Position numbers and translations under genes: made by a program. Of a DNA stretch of 64,000 nt, positions 37,151-43,425 are shown piece after piece. The DNA comes from Planctomycetota bacterium. GTDB taxonomy: Bacteria; Planctomycetota; Phycisphaerae; Phycisphaerales; UBA1924. The notes under the pieces are model-generated. The model was not told where the DNA came from and ran no database searches. It saw only the letters and a list, made by a program, of their open reading frames with translations. How positions within the stretch are numbered: the stretch's first letter is position 1; every line of letters starts with the position of its first letter. Location of the stretch: positions 1 to 64,000 of the forward strand of contig JAFEBP010000004.1 in the NCBI GenBank assembly GCA_018242605.1. Direction: 5' to 3'.

Positions 37151-37849
37151 TCAGAGCTTGGCCGCCAACTCCCGCACGTGCGCATCGGCGATGACAAACA
37201 CCCGCTCCCCAGCGCTGCACCGCACCGGGCCACCGGCGGTGAATCGGCTGAACGCGGGCAGCACGGCGACATCCGGTCCCACGTGGAAGCAGGGGAGCTT
37301 GAGGCGGTCCGCGCCGGCGCGCAGGCTCACGGCGGGGTGGAGGTGGCCGGCCCAGACAAACGCGCCCTCCACCAGGTCTGGGTAGTGCGAAAAGACGAAC
37401 GGGCCTTCGCGGTGTGTGGCTTCCAGCAGATCGATGCGCCACGCGTGCGCGGCGTCGGTGATGCAGCGGTCGTGGTTGCCGGGGACGAGCGACACGCACA
37501 GCGACGCGTGGCGCTGGCGCCAGGCGGCGACGCGGTCGATCACGTCGGGCGTGGTGCCGATGGGGGCGTGGAGCAGATCACCCAGGATCAGGACTCGTGC
37601 GACATCCGCGGCGGCGATGGCGGCGTCGAGTTGGCGCAACTGCGAATCGAGGATCGCGGCGGCCGGCAGAGCGGCGCCCAGGCCGCGCAGGGCATCGGCT
37701 TTGCCCAGGTGCAGGTCGGCCACAAGCAGCGTGCGGGCCTCTTGCCAATACGCAGCGCGGTGGTGCAGGAGCGAGAATGTGTGCCCCCGGACCGCGATCG
37801 TCGCGGTTTTCGTCACGGGGAGTTGCGCTGAAGACACGGTCACGGCCAA
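37151..37849 (-). CDS. pdeM: PdeM-type metallophosphoesterase
   Basis: This 232-residue calcineurin-like phosphoesterase keeps all metal-site motifs: LLVADLHLGKA (Asp-x-His), LILGDLLHAP (Gly-Asp), VPGNHDR (Gly-Asn-His-Asp), SHYPD, and the terminal WAGHLHPAVSL. The length and the DLHLGKA wording match the ligase-associated DNA-damage-response endonuclease PdeM. That protein is usually encoded beside a Lhr-like helicase, an exonuclease-like protein and an ATP-dependent ligase; none is next to it here, so the DNA-repair role is inferred from family only. The gene points toward the repeat array, ends next to its last copy, and is divergent from the lipoprotein operon. Confidence 0.87.
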   Translation of the reverse strand: MAVTVSSAQLPVTKTATIAVRGHTFSLLHHRAAYWQEARTLLVADLHLGKADALRGLGAALPAAAILDSQLRQLDAAIAAADVARVLILGDLLHAPIGTTPDVIDRVAAWRQRHASLCVSLVPGNHDRCITDAAHAWRIDLLEATHREGPFVFSHYPDLVEGAFVWAGHLHPAVSLRAGADRLKLPCFHVGPDVAVLPAFSRFTAGGPVRCSAGERVFVIADAHVRELAAKL

Positions 37850-37969
37850 GCGTACGGAGACGCCCGGTACGGGGCATACCCAACTTCAACCACACAGGGC
37901 CCGCACGCCGACAACAGGTGAATACCCGTGCATCCGAACCCACCGTCCGAACATCGTGTAGAATCTCCG

Positions 37970-38305
37970 ATGCGATCGTGGCTCGTGATCCCGGCCCTAG
38001 TGCTTCCCGCGGCGTGCGGGCCGACGATTCATCCCACGTTCGATTCGCCGGAACCCGCCGCCAGGAACGCGGCGATCGTCAAGGCGGGCGCGGACGACAA
38101 CCGCGCCGCCATCCCGGACCTGATCCGGATGCTCGAGAGCGACGATCCGGCGACGCGGCTCCTGGCCATCACCGCCCTGGAGCGGATGACCGGCGAGCGG
38201 AACGGATTCGACTACGGCGCACCGCCGTATGAACGCGAAAGGGGCGTGCAGCGATGGCGAGACTGGCTTGCGAAGCACCCCGGCTCGGAGAATGCGACCC
38301 GATGA
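37970..38305 (+). CDS. Small lipoprotein with HEAT-like helices
   Basis: The chosen ATG (37970) starts a lipoprotein signal, RSWLVIPALVLPAAC, with the lipobox LPAAC and Cys at about residue 16. The mature ~95 residues contain an armadillo/HEAT-type helical pair: ARNAAIVKAGADDNRAAIPDLIRMLESDDPATRLLAITALERMTG. The C-terminal part is GVQRWRDWLAKHP. Such short HEAT lipoproteins are common in planctomycetes and are thought to bind other proteins. Its TGA overlaps the ATG of the next gene, so it is translationally coupled to the RsbW-like kinase, STAS protein and MlaE permease. TAGAAT at 37959-37964, 5 bases before the ATG, may be a -10 box giving a near-leaderless mRNA; no good -35 was found. Confidence 0.8.
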   Translation: MRSWLVIPALVLPAACGPTIHPTFDSPEPAARNAAIVKAGADDNRAAIPDLIRMLESDDPATRLLAITALERMTGERNGFDYGAPPYERERGVQRWRDWLAKHPGSENATR

Positions 38306-38787
38306 CCACCGCCCCGGAAATCCGGCTTGAACTGGCCAGCAACCCCGCGTACTTGTGCGCGGTTCGAGAGATGGTGAACCTGGTCTCGCGCCGGACGGGT
38401 TTCCCGGACGCCGCGGCGGGAAAAATCGCCCTCGCGGTCGATGAAGCCCTCGCCAACGTGATGAACCACGGCTATAACAGACGCACCGACGGACGGATCG
38501 TGATGGAGATCCGTCGTGTCGAGAAGAGCGCCGGCCTGGAAGGCATCCGGATCGTGATCGAGGACGAGGGCAAGCAGGTGGACCCCGCGACGATCAAGAG
38601 CCGCGACCTGTCGGACATCCGCCCCGGAGGCCTGGGCGTTCACATCATCCGCGAGGTGATGGACAGCGTGCTGTACGAGAAGCGCGAGGGCAGGCTGGGC
38701 ATGCGGCTGACGATGATGAAGAAGATCAATCCGGGCGAGGTGGCTTCCTCGTGCGGTTGCGAACCCCGAGGAGATACGTGTGGCTGA
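38302..38787 (+). CDS. RsbW/SpoIIAB-like serine kinase (anti-sigma-factor type)
   Basis: The 161-residue protein has the GHKL ATPase fold: N-box AVDEALANVMNHGY, G1-like VIEDEGKQVDP and the lid/G2 segment GGLGVHIIREVMDSV. Enzymes of this type bind a sigma factor or another partner and phosphorylate a STAS-domain antagonist. The STAS gene is the very next gene and overlaps by 8 bases, so the two probably form a partner-switch pair. No sigma factor or PP2C phosphatase gene is adjacent. The output may therefore be the MlaE transporter, which is encoded in the same operon. The C-terminal tail SSCGCEPRGDTCG contains three cysteines and is unusual for the family. Confidence 0.88.
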   Translation: MTTAPEIRLELASNPAYLCAVREMVNLVSRRTGFPDAAAGKIALAVDEALANVMNHGYNRRTDGRIVMEIRRVEKSAGLEGIRIVIEDEGKQVDPATIKSRDLSDIRPGGLGVHIIREVMDSVLYEKREGRLGMRLTMMKKINPGEVASSCGCEPRGDTCG

Positions 38788-39127
38788 CAAAGGACCGCTG
38801 TTGGTCGTGACAGAACAGCGCGAGGGCGCCCTGGTCGTGTCTCCGAAGGGGGAAGTGGGATACCACGAGGCCCCCACGCTGCGGACCGCGCTGCGCGAGG
38901 CCTTCGACAAGAAGCCCAAGCGGCTGGTGGCGAACCTGGCGGGAGTCTCGTACATGGCCACGCCCGGGCTGGCGACGCTGGTGGAGGCGCTGCAGATCTC
39001 AAAGCGCACCCAGACCCCGCTGGTGCTGTGCAACCTGACGGACCGGGTGCGGGCGGTCTTCGAGATCGCCAAGCTGCACACCATCTTCAAGATCGCCGAC
39101 AGCGTTGACGCCGCGACCGCGCCATGA
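38780..39127 (+). CDS. STAS-domain protein (anti-anti-sigma or MlaB-like)
   Basis: This is a 115-residue single STAS domain. The start is GTG. The core is VVSPKGEVGYHEAPTLRTAL, then RLVANLAGVSYMATPGLATLVEAL, then LCNLTDRVRAVFEIAKLHTIF. In classical SpoIIAA/RsbV the phosphorylated Ser sits in DSxGL. Here the matching segment reads MATPGL, so Thr replaces Ser and the preceding Asp is lost. Phosphorylation is possible on that Thr but not assured. The immediate neighbour mlaE raises the alternative that the protein acts like MlaB, the STAS subunit that holds the Mla ABC transporter together. The stop overlaps the mlaE ATG by 4 bases. Confidence 0.87.
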   Translation: MADKGPLLVVTEQREGALVVSPKGEVGYHEAPTLRTALREAFDKKPKRLVANLAGVSYMATPGLATLVEALQISKRTQTPLVLCNLTDRVRAVFEIAKLHTIFKIADSVDAATAP

Positions 39128-39984
39128 GCGAACAGACGCGCCAACACCAACGGTCCGCGATGCACCTGGCGGCGCGGGCGGCGTTGTTCCCGCTGGAACT
39201 CATCGGCTCCAAGTCGCTCAATGCGCTCGAGCAGGTCGGCGGGGGCGCGTGGCTGCTCATGGACACGAGCGGCTGGATTCTGCGGGCCGTGTTCTCGCGG
39301 CGGGTGCGGCTGGGCGTTCCGGGCATCGTGGCGCAGCTGGTGCGGGTGGGTGTGCGGTCGGTCTTCATCGTGTCGCTGGTGTCGTTCTGCGTGGGCCTGA
39401 TCCTGGCCTTTCAGCTGGCCCCGCCGCTGGAAGAGTTCGGCCAGAAGGAAGCGGTGGCGAACATCGTGGGCGTCGCGATCCTGCGCGAACTTGGCCCGCT
39501 CATCGGGGCCATCGTGCTGACGGGATTCGCCGGCGCCTCCATCGCGGCCGAGATCGGCACGATGGTCGTGAGCGAGGAGATCGAGGCGCTGGAATCGCTC
39601 GCGCTCGACCCGATCCGCTTCCTGGTGGTGCCCCGCGTGATCGCCTCGGTCATCAGCATGACGGTGCTCGCGGTCATGGCGGACGTGGTCGCGGTGGGCG
39701 CGGCGCTGCTCATCTCGGTCACCGTGCTGGACATTCCGTACACCACGTTCATGACCAAGGTGCTGGAGCAGGCCAAGCTGGTGGACTTCGGCACGGGCAT
39801 CGCCAAGAGCACGGTCTTCGGCCTGCTCATCGGCGTCATCGCGTGCGCCAACGGGCTGGGCGTTGAGGGTGGCGCGGCGGGGGTCGGCAAGGCCACGACG
39901 TTCACCGTCGTGCAGTCGGTGGTCGCGATCGTGATGGCCGATCTGGCGTTCACCGCGGTCTTCTTCGCCATGAAACTTGTCTGA
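39124..39984 (+). CDS. mlaE: MlaE-family ABC transporter permease
   Basis: The 286-residue membrane protein has the family signature in order: a basic N-terminal amphipathic part, VRSVFIVSLVSFCVGLILAFQLA, an EFGQKEAVANIVGVAILRELGPLIGAIVLTGFAGASIAAEIGTM block, EIEALESLALDPIRFLVVPRV, several hydrophobic helices, and GVIACANGLGVEGGAAGVGKATTFTVV. MlaE forms the transmembrane dimer of the lipid transporter between the inner and outer membranes. Normally an ATPase (MlaF) and an MCE substrate-binding protein (MlaD) are encoded next to it. Here both are absent and a subtilase follows instead, so the rest of the complex must be encoded elsewhere. Confidence 0.92.
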   Translation: MSEQTRQHQRSAMHLAARAALFPLELIGSKSLNALEQVGGGAWLLMDTSGWILRAVFSRRVRLGVPGIVAQLVRVGVRSVFIVSLVSFCVGLILAFQLAPPLEEFGQKEAVANIVGVAILRELGPLIGAIVLTGFAGASIAAEIGTMVVSEEIEALESLALDPIRFLVVPRVIASVISMTVLAVMADVVAVGAALLISVTVLDIPYTTFMTKVLEQAKLVDFGTGIAKSTVFGLLIGVIACANGLGVEGGAAGVGKATTFTVVQSVVAIVMADLAFTAVFFAMKLV

Positions 39985-40071
39985 CGCGCGCCGGTCGGGA
40001 CCCGCTCGCGCCTTTCTTGGTCACCAGACCTACGGTGTAGCGATCCCACACCCCCAATCAAGGGAGCAGAC

Positions 40072-41400
40072 ATGAGCCACGTCCCGAGCCCCTCGCCGCG
40101 CACGCGCGCACGCCGGACCTTCAAGGTCACGACGATCGTGGTCAAGCCCAAGCAGAACCAGCAATCGATGCGGCGATTCGCCCTCGCCACCCGGGGCGGC
40201 GGCGGCGACCCGCTCCCGAGCATTACGTCGCTTCTGGACAACGGGTATCTCGAGCACGCCTCGCCGGTCTTCGCAGCACCCGGGCCGATGGTGGACGGGG
40301 CGACGCGGGGGCTGCGGGCGATGCGGTCGCTCTCGGCCGCGATGTCCGATCCCAACGCAAGGAACAAGAACTCCAAGGGGCTGATGGCGCTCAAGGTCGC
40401 GCCCGGCGAGGACCCCCACCGCATCGCCGCGGAACTCTCCAAACGCGGCGCGGAGTTTGAGTACGCGTACGTGCCGCCGGTCAAATATCTGTGCGAGCCC
40501 AAGCTCTCGACCAAGGCCAAGGGCGACCCGCTCTTCAACCGTCAGTGGGCCCACGGGGCGGTCAAGATCATGACGGCGCGGGCCCGCAAGGGGTTCAAGG
40601 ATTCCACGGCGATCGCGGTGTCGGTCGTCGACAGCGGAGTGGACAAGGATCACCCGGACCTCGACGCCGCCGTCAAGATCTACGAGAACTTCCTGGCGGC
40701 GCACGAGGACGATCACGACGCGATCGGGCACGGCACGCACGTGTCGGGCATCATCGCGGCGGAGCGGAACAACGCCGTGGGCGTGGCGGGCATCTGCCGC
40801 TCGCCGATCCATAACTTCAAGGGCCTGCCGCGCGACGACTTCTGGGATGCGCAGGCCTACTACCGGGCGCTGGCCCACCCGCTCAACACGGGCGCGCGGG
40901 TGCTCAACCTGAGCCTGGGCGGCGGGGTGGACCCGGGCGAGCGCGACGTGATCGCCGACCTCATCGACGGGGGCGTGGTGGTGGTCGCGGCGATGGGCAA
41001 CGAGTACGAAGAGGGCAACCCGGTTGAATATCCGGGCGCCTACGCGGGAGTGATCGCCGTGGGCGCCACCGACGAGATGGACCGGCGCGGGTCGTTCTCG
41101 AACACCGGTCCTCACATCGCGCTGTGCGCCCCGGGCGTGCGGATCCTCTCGACCGTGCCGCACTACCCGTGCCAGGATTCCAACGTGCTCAACTACGACT
41201 CGTGGGACGGCACCTCGATGGCGACGCCGCACGTCGCGGCGGCGGCGGCGCTGGTGCTCGCCAAGCGGCCCACGCTCAAGCCCGCGCAGGTGCGCAAGAT
41301 CCTGATGGACAGCGCGGACAAGGTACCCGGGCAGACCGGATGGAACAAGGAGTTTGGCGCCGGCCGGCTGAACATCGACGCGGCGCTCAAAATCGCCTGA
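40072..41400 (+). CDS. Subtilisin-like serine peptidase (S8)
   Basis: The 442-residue protein has an intact catalytic triad: Asp187 in VVDSGVDKDHPDL, His223 in GHGTHVSGII and Ser382 in DGTSMATPHVAAAAAL. Residues ~100-145 (LMALKVAPGEDPHRIAAELSK...FEYAYVPPVKYL) look like an I9-type inhibitory prodomain. No signal peptide is visible, so it may stay in the cytoplasm or be exported by another route. A small protein with I9-like sequence is encoded directly downstream, starting on the last base of this gene. The start at 40072 follows AGGGAG. The substrate is unknown. Confidence 0.92.
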   Translation: MSHVPSPSPRTRARRTFKVTTIVVKPKQNQQSMRRFALATRGGGGDPLPSITSLLDNGYLEHASPVFAAPGPMVDGATRGLRAMRSLSAAMSDPNARNKNSKGLMALKVAPGEDPHRIAAELSKRGAEFEYAYVPPVKYLCEPKLSTKAKGDPLFNRQWAHGAVKIMTARARKGFKDSTAIAVSVVDSGVDKDHPDLDAAVKIYENFLAAHEDDHDAIGHGTHVSGIIAAERNNAVGVAGICRSPIHNFKGLPRDDFWDAQAYYRALAHPLNTGARVLNLSLGGGVDPGERDVIADLIDGGVVVVAAMGNEYEEGNPVEYPGAYAGVIAVGATDEMDRRGSFSNTGPHIALCAPGVRILSTVPHYPCQDSNVLNYDSWDGTSMATPHVAAAAALVLAKRPTLKPAQVRKILMDSADKVPGQTGWNKEFGAGRLNIDAALKIA

Positions 41401-41663
41401 TGCAGATCGTTCTGAAAGCAACTCCGGAGCGTGAGGGCGAGGTCGTCGCGATCGTTGAAGCGGCGGCGGCTCGGCACGCGCCGGGAAAGGCCGCGAGGAT
41501 AGAACGGGTCTTCCCGGCCGGCACGCGGGGCAACCGGGGCCGCATGTTCACGGTCACGATCCCGGGGATCAGCGAAGACGCGCTGCCGGCGCTCATGCAG
41601 GCGATCCGCGACAGCGGCGCGGCGGAGTATGTCGAGCGGCCCGCGCCTAAGTCGCCGATGTAG
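41400..41663 (+). CDS. Small I9/propeptide-like protein coupled to the subtilase
   Basis: This is an 87-residue protein whose ATG shares one base with the subtilase stop codon. Its pattern is beta-alpha-beta-beta-alpha-beta: MQIVLKATPEREGEVVAIVEAAAARHAP, RIERVFP, RGRMFTVTIPGISEDALPALMQAIRDSGAAEYVERP. The end AEYVERP resembles the C-terminus of subtilisin prodomains (the VxYVExD region that occupies the active site). I infer a trans-acting folding helper or inhibitor for the neighbouring peptidase; this is not proven. It has no catalytic residues or membrane segment. The 3' end overlaps the convergent epimerase gene by 17 bases. Confidence 0.65.
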   Translation: MQIVLKATPEREGEVVAIVEAAAARHAPGKAARIERVFPAGTRGNRGRMFTVTIPGISEDALPALMQAIRDSGAAEYVERPAPKSPM

Positions 41664-42531
41664 ACGGCGCTGCGAGTTCTGCCAGACCCGCATCGATGCT
41701 GGTGCGCGCCGCCCAGCCGGGCAGACGCGTCAGACCCGTGGCCGGTCGCATGATCTGGAACGGCGGGTAGGGATGGGCGCCGAAGTCCAGCGCCACGGGC
41801 TGGCGACGCAGTTCGTTAAGGCGGGTGAGTACTTCACGCAGGGGTCGGCGGTCGCCGGTGTCGAGGGCGTACGTGGCGAGCCCGGGCTCGGACTGGCGGG
41901 AGACCAGGTGGGCCGCGAGCACGAAACCGTGCGACACGTCGCGCACATGGACAAAGTCCATGAGTTGCTCGCCGGAGGAGAGTGAGATTCGAGCCCCGCC
42001 GGGCGCGCCGGCCACCTTGGTGAGCAGTTTGTGGCGCCAATCGTGCGGGCCGTAGACATCGAACAGCACCAGCGACGCGGCACGCAGGCCCCGGTACGCG
42101 GCGGCGTAGGCAAGGACGTCCTCGAACGCGAGCTTGGTGGCGGCGTAGAGGGTGTTGGGCCGACGCTCCGCGTGCTCGCCGTAGGCCCAATACGTGGATG
42201 TGTTCACCATGGTCCGCACGCCGCAGGCGAGCATCGCTTCGACGAGGTTGGCGCCCAAAGTGATGTTGGAGGCGATCATGGCCCCGATTTCGGCGGGGCC
42301 ATGCTCTGCGCGGGCGAGGGCGGCCAGGTGGAACACAACGTCGGGCCGAGTGACGGCGATGATGGCGCGGAGCGATTCGAACGAGAAGTCGGTATCGTGT
42401 CGCGAGACGGGGAGACCCCGAAGGTCGGACCCGGTACGGGCGAGCGCGTGCACTGTGTGTCCGGCGGCGAGCAGTTCGCGGCAGACGTGGTGACCGATGT
42501 AGCCCGAAGCGCCGGTGACGAGAGCGATCAT
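41647..42531 (-). CDS. NAD-dependent epimerase/dehydratase
   Basis: The ATG at 42531 gives a 294-residue extended SDR. The NAD motif is MIALVTGASGYIGHHVCREL, followed by RPDVVFHLAALARAEHG, NTSTYWAYGEHAERR and the catalytic Tyr-x-x-x-Lys in LYAATKLAFEDVL, then LVLFDVYGPHDWR. These are features of UDP-glucose 4-epimerase-like and related nucleotide-sugar enzymes. The C-terminal substrate half is not specific enough to name the sugar. It starts 26 bases after the end of the DUF5675-like gene, on the same strand, so the two may be co-transcribed with clpV, although a functional link is not obvious. Confidence 0.87.
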   Translation of the reverse strand: MIALVTGASGYIGHHVCRELLAAGHTVHALARTGSDLRGLPVSRHDTDFSFESLRAIIAVTRPDVVFHLAALARAEHGPAEIGAMIASNITLGANLVEAMLACGVRTMVNTSTYWAYGEHAERRPNTLYAATKLAFEDVLAYAAAYRGLRAASLVLFDVYGPHDWRHKLLTKVAGAPGGARISLSSGEQLMDFVHVRDVSHGFVLAAHLVSRQSEPGLATYALDTGDRRPLREVLTRLNELRRQPVALDFGAHPYPPFQIMRPATGLTRLPGWAARTSIDAGLAELAAPSTSAT

Positions 42532-42557
42532 GCGGACGACAACCGTAGCGTCCGCGG

Positions 42558-43340
42558 CTACATCGCGCCGTCTTTGGCTTCGTCGCCCTCGGTGATGGTG
42601 ATCGCGAAGGTGACCTTTCCCTTGCCGAACTTCTGCTCCGCCTTCTCGTACCGCTCGGCGATCGTCGCAAGGATCTTGCCGCTCTGATAGACCGCGTCGG
42701 TCAGGCCCTTGTCGGCCCCGGGTGCGGCTTTGATCAGCCCGCCCTTGACGGCGTAGTTCCAGCGGTCTTCGGCGGTGACCCGCTCGTGCGCCTTGACGTC
42801 GGATTTCTTGACGGGCACGTTCACGGCCGAACTGACGCCCAGGAGGATGCAGGCGTGGCTGTTCCAGGGGTGGTTGCCCTTGTGGATCTGCACGCCGGAA
42901 TACCCGGGGACGGAGTCGAAGGCGATCATAAAGCTGTTGAAGCGGTCCTTGGTGTGCTTGCCGGTGTACGCCCCCTTGGGGATCGGGTAGGGCTTGGAGC
43001 CCAGGCCGATGCCCATGTCGTACGTGCCGCGGGGCAGTTCGAGGGTGACGCCCGTGACGGGCTCGAAGACGCCCTCGCACTTGACCTCGAAATCACCCAG
43101 CACGCTGTGCTTGCCCTTGGCGTTGCGCTTGATGTTGAACTGGATGACCGGCTTGGCGACGGCCGCGTCATCACCTTCGTTGAACTCGGTGCCGACGCAG
43201 GCGCAGTGCATCTCGGCGGGTGAGAAGCCGCACTTAACGTGGTAGCCCGCGTCGCCGAAGTCCCAGGGCTCAAAGACACAGCCGCAGGAATCCTCCTGGA
43301 AGGGATCAAAGCCGATGGTGCCGGGGATCACTCGCTTCAT
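42558..43340 (-). CDS. DUF5675-like protein beside ClpV (possible cell-wall-acting T6SS cargo)
   Basis: This is a 260-residue protein without a signal peptide. The N-terminal third has a Cys/His cluster (SCGCVF, VKCGF, MHCACVG) that could bind metal. The centre carries the segment GYSGVQIHKGNHPWNSHACILLG, close to the G-x-x-IHxGN...GCIL pattern of DUF5675 and reminiscent of Cys/His L,D-transpeptidase-like sites. The C-terminal part is WNYAVKGGLIKAAPGADKGLTD. DUF5675 genes often lie in phage-tail-like or type VI loci, and clpV starts 85 bases further on in the same direction. I infer a role with the type VI system, perhaps on peptidoglycan, but the biochemistry is unknown. Confidence 0.6.
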   Translation of the reverse strand: MKRVIPGTIGFDPFQEDSCGCVFEPWDFGDAGYHVKCGFSPAEMHCACVGTEFNEGDDAAVAKPVIQFNIKRNAKGKHSVLGDFEVKCEGVFEPVTGVTLELPRGTYDMGIGLGSKPYPIPKGAYTGKHTKDRFNSFMIAFDSVPGYSGVQIHKGNHPWNSHACILLGVSSAVNVPVKKSDVKAHERVTAEDRWNYAVKGGLIKAAPGADKGLTDAVYQSGKILATIAERYEKAEQKFGKGKVTFAITITEGDEAKDGAM

Positions 43341-43425
43341 AGGTGCACTCCGCCGCCGTGTTATCGCGTGGGGCGTCCGGCCGTTGCGGGCATGGGCTTC
43401 GATTGAGTCGGCGTCCGTCCGGTAT

